A stretch of 64,000 bases of DNA, taken from contig WARS01002947.1 of assembly GCA_008933995.1 (NCBI GenBank), positions 889,884 to 953,883 on the forward strand, written 5' to 3'. The notes beneath the pieces were generated by a model. That model did no database searches. It was not told the origin of the DNA and worked only from the letters and a program-made list of their open reading frames with translations. Positions 34,233 to 43,599 of this stretch are shown here, piece by piece (position 1 is the stretch's first letter; every line of letters starts with the position of its first letter). The DNA is from Datnioides undecimradiatus. Its lineage: Eukaryota; Chordata; Actinopteri; Lobotiformes; Datnioididae. Both the position numbers and the translations under genes were made by a program.

Positions 34233-34397
34233 TTTAAAGCAGCCATAAACCCCTCTCGTCCCTGGCTCTTTATCTCTCCTTGTGTATCTGCAAGAATAAC
34301 CCGGAAGGTATCTGTTCTTTACAGAGAGCCCTTTAAACCTTCACACCCTTATTCACCGAGAAGTACTTTCCCAACCATCATATAACACACCAGACTA

Positions 34398-34829
34398 TTA
34401 TTGCTTAGCCTTAGCGATTATTGTCATTTTATCATAAAGCGGTTCACCTGAATATAAAAGCAAAGAATTAAGCCACACTTCTATAAAATAATGTATCCCT
34501 CTTTGGAGTTTGATTGGTTGGTCCGCCTGGAAAACTTGTACTACGTCAACGTAGGACCTGATCTGGAAAGGCGGTACCTTGATGTCTGTCCAAACTCTGA
34601 AAACCTTATGTACGTCGAATAAGGTTAATTGATAAGGTGCTGGTATCGGAGGGGATACCGCTCCGAACCATTTAGATATCCATTGCAATTCTGGACTCCT
34701 CTGATCTACTGGGTATGAAAACCTGCGATCCCTGTACTGATGTATCAGTCGAGAGAAATTCCTTTGTGTCAATCTGTGGTCTGTATCTGGATCAACCCGA
34801 GCTCTTGCCCTCTTCTTGTTGTGTTGCAT
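34398..34829 (-). CDS. Unknown 143-residue ORF between pol and env
   Basis: An ATG-started, uninterrupted frame that overlaps the integrase end by 38 bp in another frame, the place where env or an accessory gene starts in retroviruses. The N-terminus is basic (KKRARARV). The middle has WFGAVSPPIPAPYQLTLFDV and the C-terminal half is aromatic/hydrophobic (HYFIEVWLNSLLLY). It has no clear signal peptide, no membrane anchor of usual type and no Cys/His cluster. I do not recognise the family. The env leader lies separately downstream, so this is more likely an accessory protein than Env. A degenerate SU fragment or chance frame remains possible. Confidence 0.45.
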   Translation of the reverse strand: MQHNKKRARARVDPDTDHRLTQRNFSRLIHQYRDRRFSYPVDQRSPELQWISKWFGAVSPPIPAPYQLTLFDVHKVFRVWTDIKVPPFQIRSYVDVVQVFQADQPIKLQRGIHYFIEVWLNSLLLYSGEPLYDKMTIIAKAKQ

Positions 34830-35628
34830 CGGCTTTCTCTACCTCACCTTCTTGCAATGAGCGATTTGGCGGCGCTGATTGAGCACACCTACTCCAATGA
34901 AACCACGTGTTTCCTTTTCCTCTCAACCTGACCGCACATGAGGTTCGCTCAATCACCTTGTATGGTCCTGTCCACCTTGGTTCAGACCACTTTCGTTTGA
35001 AGACTTTGAGCAGCACCCAACCAGCCGTATGTGGTGTGCCCCTCTTGGTGGTCTCGTCCTGTTTGTGCACCTGTGTGGATAAGGCTGAGATAAGAGCTGT
35101 TAGTTGTTCAAAATAGGGTCTATACCTCAACACGTGCTGCACGTCTGCGTGGACTCCTCCTGCACTGGGACCCAGAAATTGTTGTCCTCTTGTAAGTTCA
35201 AAAGGAGTGAACCCTGTGACCCTGTTCACTCCACTCCTAATGCCCATCAGGGCTATGGGTAGAGCATCCACCCATGACAATTTGGTCCGTGCACACACCT
35301 TGGCCAATTTCTCTTTTAGATTTCTGTTCATCCTCTCGACCTTGCCTTGTGATTGAGGATGGGAAACTGTTCCAAATGCATGTTTGAGCCCCAATGCTTT
35401 CTCTACTTCTTGCAGATCCTTGTTTTTGAAATGTGTGCCATTGTCAGATCTGATTCTTGATGGAAACCCGTGACTGGGTATGTACTGATTAATCAAAAAT
35501 TTCACCACTGATTTTGCATCTTCATTCTTTGTGGGTACGGCTTCAGGCCAACCTGTGTATGCATCCACAGCAACCAAAAGGTACCTATATCCTTTCACTC
35601 TCTCTACCATGTCAGTGTAATCAATCAC
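34792..35628 (-). CDS. pol: ERV-A integrase, catalytic core and C-terminal domain
   Basis: Integrase inserts the reverse-transcribed DNA into the host genome. An uninterrupted 278-codon frame starts at the core domain (first codon GTG in the middle of pol, so not a true start). The catalytic triad is visible: D3 (IDYTD), D62 (RSDNGTHF) and E98 (QGKVERMN), spaced D-35-E. The C-terminal GPY/F module (RWTGPYKVI) is near residue 220. The end is acidic and overlaps the 143-codon ORF. A one-base slip just upstream separates it from the zinc-binding domain, so the provirus as assembled could not express pol as one protein. Confidence 0.88.
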   Translation of the reverse strand: MIDYTDMVERVKGYRYLLVAVDAYTGWPEAVPTKNEDAKSVVKFLINQYIPSHGFPSRIRSDNGTHFKNKDLQEVEKALGLKHAFGTVSHPQSQGKVERMNRNLKEKLAKVCARTKLSWVDALPIALMGIRSGVNRVTGFTPFELTRGQQFLGPSAGGVHADVQHVLRYRPYFEQLTALISALSTQVHKQDETTKRGTPHTAGWVLLKVFKRKWSEPRWTGPYKVIERTSCAVRLRGKGNTWFHWSRCAQSAPPNRSLQEGEVEKADATQQEEGKSSG

Positions 35629-35942
35629 TATTTCCTGACCTGGCCACTTAGGTAGGTATTATATACATTACACACTGTGCACTCCCTCACATGATTGTCC
35701 ACCATTGCTGGTAGATATGGATGCCACCAATGTGAAAGGTTTCTCTCCATCTGTTTCTTTCCACAATGTGTGAGTCCATGTGCCTCCTCCAGAACCGTCC
35801 TGATCATTCCCGGAGGCAGCACCGGCCTACCATCTGGAGCTCTCCACACGTTGTCTTGCTTGACTGCCCCTCGTTCTCGCCACACCGACATATCATATGG
35901 AGAAGCTTTGCCTGTAAGCCCTTCTCTGGATGTCTGAAACAA
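35628..35942 (-). pseudogene. pol: ERV-A integrase N-terminal zinc domain and RNase H remnant
   Basis: The HHCC zinc-binding domain is recognisable: a His pair in EEAHGLTHCGKKQM and a Cys pair in ECTVCNVY. Just upstream (35,945-35,990, other frame) is LFTDGCCF, the first active-site motif of retroviral RNase H, but the rest of the ~130-residue RNase H fold is absent. An internal deletion therefore joins the RNase H start to the integrase zinc domain. The domain is also out of frame with the integrase core. Confidence 0.75.
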
Positions 35943-36049
35943 CAGCCGTCTGTGAAAAGTTCCTCCTGCACATCCTGCAATGGTTTACATGATCTGGTCT
36001 TATCCTGTTATCCCTTTCAACTTTCTCCTCACAGCAGTGTGGTGTTCCC

Positions 36050-37671
36050 TCACCCATGTTGACTGCCATGTTGATTCCCTCGTGTGTATGTTATGTGTGC
36101 TGCCCCTAGCAGTTTTTCCAGTCTGTTTTGTCGCAGTGATGTCATGGTGAATGATGCAGAATTCACATATGCTACAATGCTATGTGTTGTCAGCACTGTC
36201 AGTGCATGTCCCAAAACTATGTGTGCTGTTTTCTGTATCAGTTTGGCTACTCCTGCTGCATGACGTGTGCATGGTGGATGTCTTGCCTCTGTGGGATCCA
36301 GCACCACACTAGCATAAGTTAGCACCTGTCTACCACCCCCTTTTTTCTGGAAAAGCACACCATCTGCCGTTTGTGCTTTTACAGAAACATCCAGAAAAAA
36401 TGGCTCAGTATAATCCGGCACAGCCAAATCAGCAGCCTGAGATAGAGTTTGTTTCAAACAAATGAAAGAGGCTTCAGCCTCAGTTGTCCAGTTCAGAGAG
36501 GCTTTCAAATTTCTCATGCCTTGTTCATTAACAAGTGAGCGTAAGGGTGCAGTGAGAGCACAGAATTGGGGAACAAAATGTCTGCTGAACCCTGCCAGAC
36601 CAAGAAATGACAACATTTCCTTCACAGTCTGGGGTTTTGGGTGCTGAAGGATGCTTGAACAGTGAGAACCCGAGATGGATGTACCTGTAGCTGACACTAC
36701 CCTCCCTAGAAAGATAACAGATTGCTTCTTCCTAGACACTTTGAAACCCACTTTGTGCAGGTGTAACAGGAGAGCCTGCGTTGCCTGCAAACAGACAGGC
36801 AGTGACGGAGCAGCCAACAATAAGTCATCAACGTACTGAATGAGTGTCACACCGTCAGGGAGCACTAGATCCTGCAGCTGTTCCCTAAGCACCTGATTGA
36901 AAATACCTGGTGACAAAATGAAACCTTGAGGGAGACGAGTGTATCTCAGTTTCTGACCCTGATATGTGAATGAAAAAACGTCCCTAAGCTCCTCAGCTAA
37001 CGGGAGACAGAAGAATGCGTTTGCCAGGTCAATACATGAAAACCACTGATGCTGAGGGGTGAGAGAACACATTGCAGTGTACGGATTAGGAACCGGAACT
37101 GTAGGAGTGGTAGTGATGGTGTTAATACGCCTGAGATCATGTGCCATGCAATATTTACGAGTGCCTTTTTTCTCTATCAGTAGAATAGGCGTATTCCATC
37201 TGGAATGAGAGGGTTCGAGCACGCCTGCCAGTTTGAGCCCCTCAGTGGTGTCGAATATGCCTAATTCAGCTTCTGGTTTATGTTGGTATTGAGGTTGCCA
37301 AATGGGTTGTACTGCGCTGTGTTGAAATGTGATAGGAGCAATGGAGGAGCAAAACCCAACGTCTGTGGGGCCCTGTGACCAAAGGTCTGTGGGCAAACTG
37401 GCCAGCATATCCTCAGACAGTTCGTGGTCTGTTTTTTCACGGCCATGAAAACGTTCAATCTGTCTGTGTTCTAATAGAGCAACATTGCGAGTTGCGTGTA
37501 TGATTTTGTATGCTTCTCCAGAGGGAGAATAAAAGAGCCCCGGAATTTGGGTGGGAGTCCAATCTTCTATGACTGACAGCCTTTTGCACATTGGTCCTAA
37601 ATCCTTAGCCTGATGTCCAGAGTGCACCATTAGAGTGATATGAGGATAGACCTCAGAACTCAACTCATACC
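36050..37671 (-). pseudogene. pol: ERV-A reverse transcriptase
   Basis: RNA-dependent DNA polymerase of the provirus. Numbering the 560-codon frame that begins at 37,732 (its first ~18 residues come from the inserted solo LTR), visible motifs are: FSCIDLANAFFCLPL with the first catalytic Asp (~235), LPQGF (267-271), and YVDD with the other two Asps (300-303). Then come the thumb and connection region (TVKEMLSFLGLAGFSR; DLAVPDYTEPFFLDVS). The catalytic residues are intact. The frame ends shortly after the connection domain, near the RNase H deletion. The 5' side is cut off from protease by the LTR insertion. Confidence 0.88.
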
Positions 37672-38155
37672 TGTCACGGCTAGGCTTTGGGGTGAGCTGG
37701 ACCCAGACGCAGGCAGGCACAGAGATGCACAAAGATCTTTGAAAAAACAGTTTATTAAGGGATTAGGCTTACTCGTGGTCAAGGCAGGCAGGGTCAATAA
37801 TCCAGGGAATCCATCCGTAACACAGCGTGGAAGTAAAACACCAAGAAACAAAAACTGAAATCCAAAATCTCTTTAACTATGGTCTTAGTAATTTCAATAA
37901 CTATGGTCTAAATAATCTCTATGGCTATGGTCAAGAAACAAATGTGGCAAAACATGAGGTCTTAACTAGTGCAACTACAACTAATGCAAAGACAAGGACA
38001 AAGGCAATGGCAAAACTTAAATAGGTAGGGGAGGGCAACAAAACGAGGGACAGGTGAAATCAATAGGCTAATCAAAGGTAAAGAAACAAGCAGACTACAC
38101 ACACCAGGGAAACGACTCTTCAAAATAAAACATGAAACAACTCAAAACCATGACA
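37672..38155 (-). mobile_element. Solo LTR inserted in ERV-A pol
   Basis: 484 bp with ends TGTCACGG and CCATGACA, flanked by the 5-bp duplication ATACC (37,667-37,671 and 38,156-38,160). On the minus strand it has a TATTTAA promoter-like word and an AATAAA signal before a CT-rich end, the layout of teleost gypsy LTRs. Recombination between two LTRs removed the internal part. It post-dates ERV-A. Confidence 0.88.
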
Positions 38156-38160
38156 ATACC

Positions 38161-38362
38161 AGTGTTGTTGTTCATCTGTTAACTGTACAGCCGCAGCCAC
38201 GCCCTCAGGACCCACTAAGATAGAATCAGATGAAATTTGCCAATGTTTGCCTTCCACCTCATTGTAGAAAGCCTGTTGATACACCTCATTATTGTCTCTA
38301 TCATAGAAGAGTGTGACATGGAACAGCTCAGCAGGGGAAGCACAGGGATGCAGGGCCTGCAA
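38161..38362 (-). pseudogene. pol: ERV-A pol segment between protease and RT
   Basis: An open stretch (LFYDRDNNEVYQQAFYNEVE, then HWQISSDSILVGPEGVAAAV) that resumes on the far side of the solo LTR. One-base slip from the protease frame. It corresponds to the poorly conserved region before the RT fingers. Confidence 0.6.
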
Positions 38363-38368
38363 CCAAGG

Positions 38369-38827
38369 TCACCACTGAGTGAACAACGAAATCAGACCAT
38401 TCTGATGTGGATTCTCTGCGAGGGTGAGGCCCCAATAGATGTCTGCCCACATAGAAGCCGGTGGAGTGTTGTCAGCTGCCAGCAACATGTGTGAGGTTGT
38501 GGATAGAGATGGGATGGAACAGTTCATGGAGAGTCCATTAGGGAACGTGACCATTAAACCATCAGGGCTGCATAGGACAGATGCTCCACATCTCACCAAT
38601 ATGTCCCTTCCCATGAGATTAACAGGACAGAATGCAGAGTTCACAAATTGGTGGTGGAAAGTTTGGCCAGCCACATGCACGGCTAGAGGTTTTGTTAGAG
38701 GCAGAGCTTCATTTTTACCCGAGAACCCAACAACATGAACAGCGTCTCTAGAGAGGTCAGAAGGCATCATTTCAGATACGATAGTGGAATATCTCGTCCC
38801 AGTGTCTACAAGGAAAGACGTCTTCAT
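38369..38827 (-). pseudogene. pro: ERV-A aspartic protease
   Basis: Retroviral retropepsin that matures Gag and Pol. The catalytic motif FLVDTGTRYS (Asp at about residue 8) lies near the start, and the family's G-R-D motif (MGRDIL) is at about residue 74. The gag frame runs without a stop into the residues just before the DTG motif (DPYMIMTVN). The protease frame is then entered by a one-base shift near 38,815. Either a decay mutation broke a once continuous gag-pro frame, or this was a programmed shift. The frame ends in another slip at ~38,365. Confidence 0.82.
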
Positions 38828-39947
38828 TATTTACGGTCATGATCATGTAGGGGTCTGCCAAGCCTACCTGATCGGGTGTTCCGGGCCCCGTCAATAGTTC
38901 ATCGCTGGATACTGCCCCCCAGGTGCAGCTCCTGCATTTGGTGCCTGGTGTGGCGTCTGCCCCGGGCCCTGCTGAGGCCCGTCCCTGGAAATGATTAGGA
39001 CAGGTCCTGGACCAGTGTCCTGGCTGTCCACAGATGTAGCAGCCATCATAGTCGTTCCCTGGTCTTCTATTCCAGCTTCCTCTCTGTTGTCCTCTGTAGT
39101 TTTCTCGGAACCTGCCCGAACCCCCACGTCCACCCGCATAACCTGCTCTCATGCCCACCATCTGATGATGATGAGGTGAAGGAGGAACCCAGTCAGGTAT
39201 GGGATACAACTGAGGTGGGTCATTAGAGGGACCTGGCTGCTGCACCATTTGCTTGTTCTGTTTTTTATCTGCATTAAACTGCTTTCGAGCCAAATCAAGT
39301 TGTAATTTTAATAACTGAGTCTGTGCATTCTGAGTTTCGGACTGTTCAGCATCAGTCTTTTGTCTGTGTATTTTTAGGTGATGAGCCAAATGCTTCTCCC
39401 ACTTGGCACAGTCACACCCTGGTATATCACGATTGCTCTCCATTGCGGATTTGACTGACTTAGGCATGCCTTCCATGATTGCTTTCCTAAACATTGATTG
39501 CTGTAAGGGATCAGAGCCAGGATGGGCACCGGTGGTATCTGACCACTGTGTCTTACACTTGATAAGGAACGAGGGAACGTCCTCCTCCTCTCTGATTCTA
39601 AACACTAAGGCGTGGACTGCACCCTGAGGTACAGGATACTTTCCCCGCATAGCTTCCCCTATGGCTGTGGCGTGTCTGATAAATGGCTCTTCCTGTTGTA
39701 ACGCTGATGTTTTGGCCATAGCTTCAACATGTTCTACCTTGAACTCCCCCACCTGTCTTCCCAACAGTGCTCTCCAGTCTCCCATAACCTGTGTGTAACC
39801 CATAGTCAGTTGGCAGAATTTGTTCATCCAAGGCCCTCCCCCTTCAGTGGGAGGAGGCATTTTATCCAGCAAGTAATTCATGTCTGTGAATGAGAAGGGT
39901 TGATAAACTCTCCTTCCTGCTCCTCCGTCTAGCAGTGGAGCCATCAT
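38772..39947 (-). pseudogene. gag: ERV-A gag, capsid and nucleocapsid part
   Basis: 391 codons. Residues ~15-200 are capsid (YQPFSFTDMNYLLDKMPPP; later DVPSFLIKCKTQWSDTTGAH). A coiled, Gln/Lys-rich stretch (~195-235) and a Gly/Arg-rich linker follow. A single zinc knuckle (Cys303, Cys306, His311, Cys316: CX2CX4HX4C) would bind genomic RNA. It is followed in the same frame by a tail leading into the protease. The part upstream is in a different frame, with the slip near 39,950-40,000. Confidence 0.85.
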
Positions 39948-40647
39948 GTGAGGCGATGACGAACGTGCTTTGCTTCGAAGATTGTGTGAGTGTGTGACTG
40001 GACCTTAACACCCCTGTAGTAACCAATCTAAGTTCACAAGCTCCGTCCTCCTCCGCCTCTTTTTCACCAGTCTGTGTATCAGCTTCCTCCTCTGTCCCAC
40101 AGCACCCATCTGTGTCTGTCTCCTCTCCCCTGTTATGAGACTGTTCCTTGAGTTGCTGCATCTGCATTAAAAGTGAATCTCTCAGTTCTATTACTGTGCT
40201 CCCAAGCTTCTGCACCTCATCTCTGATGCTATCGGTGTCTGCTGTAGATGTGTCTCCCTTTTTCCTCATCGTGCTGAACGCTACCACGGCTCCCTGACTG
40301 ACCTGAGCTGCATGTGTGGTCTGTGTAGTGCTAGTGGCAGTCAGATCCACCTCACTAGTCCCTGGAAGCTGCCTCCACCTACCATGTCCTTCCTGTTGCA
40401 GTCTGGATCTTTCCTTCATTTCTTCCATCCTTTGCTCAGATCTAACAGTCTGTTCTTCAATGAACAACCACTCTTTCAGCTGCTGCTCAGTTAATTCTTC
40501 CAACACCTTCTCTTTCTGTGTCTCACCTACTTCCTCCATCTCAAGCAGACCCTGCACTTTCATCTGTGGCATTTGGTATGGCGGTGGGTTCGAGGTGGGC
40601 AACTGAGGATACAGTGACGCAGCAGGACCCCTGGGTGGGGCTGCCAT
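39948..40647 (-). pseudogene. gag: ERV-A gag, matrix/linker part
   Basis: A 261-codon ATG-started frame (40,647 to 39,862, of which the last ~30 codons overlap the true capsid frame). Pro-rich start with an NPPPY late-domain motif that would recruit NEDD4-type ubiquitin ligases for budding. Then a long Glu/Lys/Gln-rich coiled-coil-like region (EEMKERSRLQQEG; VQKLGSTVIELRDSLLMQMQ) and an acidic region. This order suits the gag segment before capsid. The C-terminal junction is frame-shifted. Confidence 0.7.
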
Positions 40648-40666
40648 TAACTCCTTTTCTCACTTT

Positions 40667-41063
40667 TCACTTCCTGCTTTTTAGGGTCATCTGGAAAAAT
40701 GCCAGACAAGCTAGAGTGATCTTATGGATTAGCGCTTTTCTCTGATCCTTTTTACGCCTCTCTTTCTCCCACCCCCTCTTCTGGAGGAGCGAGAGATTTT
40801 TACTCTCGTGCTGTTTTAGCTCCTTCTTAGCTGCTTTTTCTAATTTTGCAAACAGGTGGAGCAAACTTTCCCTGCCTTCCTCTGACACTTCCTTTCCCTT
40901 CTGCAGATCCTCCCATACTTCATCACACTGTTCGCTAAGTTTTTGTTTGTTTTCTGCTACCTCTCCACTGAGTAGCTGCTTCTTGACCTGCTTCCACTGC
41001 TCCTCTAAGCTAGGTCCCTGCGCAAGTATAGCCAGCCTAGGGCCGCAGCCACCAGACTCTTCG
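40667..41063 (-). pseudogene. gag: Probable ERV-A gag N-terminal (matrix) fragment
   Basis: An open stretch reading LEEQWKQVKKQLLSGEVAEN and continuing through HLFAKLEKAAKKELKQ. Charged and helical, in a different frame from the 40,647 gag start. It has no obvious own start codon at its beginning. A matrix domain upstream of the PPPY region would be expected, so a one-base slip at ~40,660 probably separates them. An unrelated leader peptide is the alternative. Confidence 0.45.
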
Positions 41064-42368
41064 CACCCTCGGTCAAATTCTCCTTACATTATTTTAGTGA
41101 GTGCGTAGTGGGCCTGCCTTCAGTCGATGGTTATCAGCACTTACTTTTCAATTGTGCCATACTCACCCTCTTCAACAGGTCCCGATAAGAATTTGGATAA
41201 TTTAGATCTCCCCTCAACAGCCAGTCAATTTGTATGGAGTTCACCCGAGCCACTGACCCAATGAGCTGCACTCACTTTTCAGTGAGACGTGTGGCTTATG
41301 TTGGCACCGTTAGGTTTCCACCACACGCTTTTACAACTCAGGCACTCAACAGATCGCAGCTGAGACACTGTTGTATCTACCTCCCACAATTAATCCCACA
41401 CAAAAATCCACACAACGCCCCCCATGGTGGGGACTCACTCTCTTGGGTCACTACCGGGTACCTCCAATATGGAATTTCTTACAGTAGTTTGAGAATCACA
41501 AACTCACCCTCCTCACGTCACGGGGAGTAATAACATAAAAGATAATAACTGCGAAATCTAAACACTCTTCAGTAAACTGTCCTGGATTACCGCTTCACGC
41601 TTGCTTCCCGGACCCATTAATTCAAGCGGCCTCCTTATTCAACCGACACTTCCGGGACGGGACGAGGCAACTTTTTCTTCTGGCCGTGTATTGTTCCCTT
41701 TAATGATTTAGGCACACTTCTGGGCAGCCAAGGACTTGAACCTCTTTTGATTTAGGCGCACTTCTGGGCAGCCAAGGACTTGAACCTTTTTCTGATTTAG
41801 GCGCACTTCTGGGTAGCCAAGGACTTGAACCTTTTTTCCCTGGTGCCCCCGACACAGACTCCCCACCCCCCGGACTGCCCTCACGTACGGTTCTAAGAAC
41901 ACCAGTTATGGTGCCACGCCACGTGAGCGCCCTTGACAGGTCTAGAGTCCCGGACTCACCTCAGGTACAATTTACTGGCCAGTTCTCTTATCAAACAATT
42001 TAAATCAAACTCACCTAGGGAGGCCCCCTCCTCATCAGACTGTTACGTCCTGGCGGGTTTTATCTTTCAACCTCCCGGAGACCAAAATCTCGCAAGGCTC
42101 TAGCCGCCCCAGCTACTGGCCTCCACTGCGGTACAACAACGATCTCTTTCTCCAATCACTTCACTGTATTACAGACAATGAGGACACATGGCTTAACGTT
42201 ACTTTTTGTTCTATATCCAATCTGCAGAAATTCATTTAAACAGGTCTCTGCTCACCCTTTAGTTGAGGCCTTGTGCGTTGTCCGTGTGTCCGAGTTGTCT
42301 GTTTCAAAACTCGCAAAAATCCTGTCTCCAAATTAAACTTTTACTCCTCTCGCCACTCTCCTGCCTTC
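41064..42368 (-). other. ERV-A leader between primer site and gag
   Basis: About 1.3 kb with no gag-like frame. It would contain packaging signals in a functional provirus. It holds a triplicated 45-bp repeat (separate entry). Confidence 0.5.
41704..41838. repeat. Three tandem 45-bp repeats in the ERV-A leader
   Basis: Three copies start at 41,704, 41,749 and 41,794, each with 'gatttaggc', 'cacttctgggcagcc' and 'aaggacttgaacc'. Copies differ by only a few bases. Confidence 0.95.
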
Positions 42369-42386
42369 ATCACGTCGGGGTCACCA
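42369..42386 (-). other. Primer-binding site of ERV-A, tRNA-Trp type
   Basis: Minus-strand TGGTGACCCCGACGTGAT, three bases after the 5' LTR end. This matches the 3' end of tRNA-Trp, the primer used by avian sarcoma/leukosis viruses. Confidence 0.85.
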
Positions 42387-42389
42387 AAT

Positions 42390-43022
42390 TGTTGAGTTCT
42401 CCACCCTGAACTCGTGTGTTCGTTTGATGAAGGATGCAGGAGTCTCTTAAAAGTTAAATCACCAAGTATTTTATTTGTCTTCTAACAGCAAAGAGTGCAT
42501 AAGAAAAAAAGATTGTTTACAGAGCTCCGGACCAGACTACGTTTCCCTGACAGACATACAGTCACAGCATCAGTTCACGAAGTCTGATGATCTATCTTTC
42601 CCTGGTCCATGTTATATTACTGTTACATATAGGAGGGAATGTGCGTGTAATCGTTTCTCATTGGCTGCATGGCTGGATACTCCTTCTTGCCGGTGTCCTT
42701 CTCGTGTAGTCTGACTCTGCTCTCGTGATCGGCGTCAGCCGTTGATAGCTCCTGTTTTCTGTGTTCTGTGGCCTTTTGCCCGAACAGACAGTAATTATCT
42801 CAGAAGGCCGCAGCTGTAGGTTTTACCATTAATGGAGTTGTTCTTGACACCTGCGGTACATTACCTCATCATTCTGATGTCTCTGTCGACATTCTTTTCC
42901 CATGCAATTGGCTACTCTAAGCGTCTAAGCAGTGTGGCTCTCATATCTGCTGTGATTAAGAATTCCAAGCGTTTGCACATCAACTTTTCTGCACATAAGC
43001 AAGGTAGTAATGTATCCCAACA
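42390..43022 (-). mobile_element. 5' LTR of ERV-A
   Basis: 633 bp, minus strand, TGTTGGGATAC ... GAACTCAACA. It is longer than the 3' LTR because it retains ~145 bp at about 42,697-42,840. The TATA word is mutated to TGTAAA (42,516-42,521), while the 3' LTR keeps TATAAA. AATAAA is conserved. Confidence 0.9.
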
Positions 43023-43026
43023 AATC
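43023..43026. other. Target-site duplication AATC, right copy
   Basis: Second copy of the 4-bp duplication flanking ERV-A. Confidence 0.85.
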
Positions 43027-43502
43027 GTAGCATTAGTAAGGTTAGAATTTCCTTTTGGGTTTCGAATTGTATGATTGCTCAATGAAGTCATTCATGGAAA
43101 ATACGTTTGTCCCTTGGCGACATTGCCAAAATCATGTGGATTCATCCTCAGAGTTTCAGCTATGAACACAGATATAGTCTCATTCAAAGGGACTGGCCAA
43201 GGTTGGAGTAATGGGCTAGTAGGAGTAGTGTGTGGAAGTATGGAGCAAACATAACAGCTGTTACTAGTTACCTTTCTGGCTAATTACATTGCTGTCACAT
43301 ACCACATGTTGTCAGTCTCATCGTGATGATCAATGTTTGCCCTTGGAACAATGTCCACATGATGATCCATATTCAGGTCAATTATCACACATATCACTAA
43401 TCCCATTATTATTAATATCCCCACAACATCCCAGAACTCACACAGTGTGCGTCGTCCGCGCTGGGGCCTTCTTCGGCCGTCCTGTCCATCTGGTGAATCC
43501 AT
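43023..43502 (-). pseudogene. env: ERV-B env, 5' part
   Basis: An open frame from 43,502 (MDSPDGQDGRRRPQRGRR...) has a basic head and a single hydrophobic segment (VVGILIIMGLVICVIIDL), typical of a retroviral Env leader/signal anchor, then a His/Asp-rich start of SU. A stop occurs at ~43,284 and the remaining ~260 bp are in broken frames. The sequence ends at the AATC duplication where ERV-A inserted. On removing ERV-A and one AATC, the frame continues into 33,543 without a shift. Confidence 0.7.
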
Positions 43503-43599
43503 GATGTCTCACCACTGTTCAAGAAACCAGTTTTCCCTCCTAGCAACTCACAAGGCCCTATTGGTGTCAGCTCCCTTTGTAGCCCAGACTTCACCCTAT

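Larger units (their letters stand above)
33544..43022 (-). mobile_element. ERV-A, near-complete class I-like provirus nested in ERV-B
   Basis: A 9.5-kb provirus on the minus strand: 5' LTR 42,390-43,022; tRNA-Trp primer site; long leader; gag; pro; RT; truncated RNase H; integrase; unknown ORF; env leader; polypurine tract; 3' LTR 33,544-34,031. The 4-bp target duplication, the single CCHC knuckle and the GPY-type integrase end suit a gamma/epsilon-like fish retrovirus. It is disabled by frame slips in gag and pro, an RNase H deletion, an almost complete loss of env, and a solo LTR in pol. Confidence 0.88.

Noticed and set aside
34398-34829. Reading the 143-codon ORF as the start of Env
   Set aside because: No signal peptide or SU features, and a better env leader exists downstream at 34,080-34,232. 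It is kept as an unknown ORF rather than env.
37640-37858. Open frames overlapping 37,640-38,024
   Set aside because: They fall in the solo LTR and cross its border. No protein family is recognisable.
39403-39627. Plus-strand open frames across 35,695-40,745
   Set aside because: Antisense shadows of ERV-A gag and pol on the minus strand.
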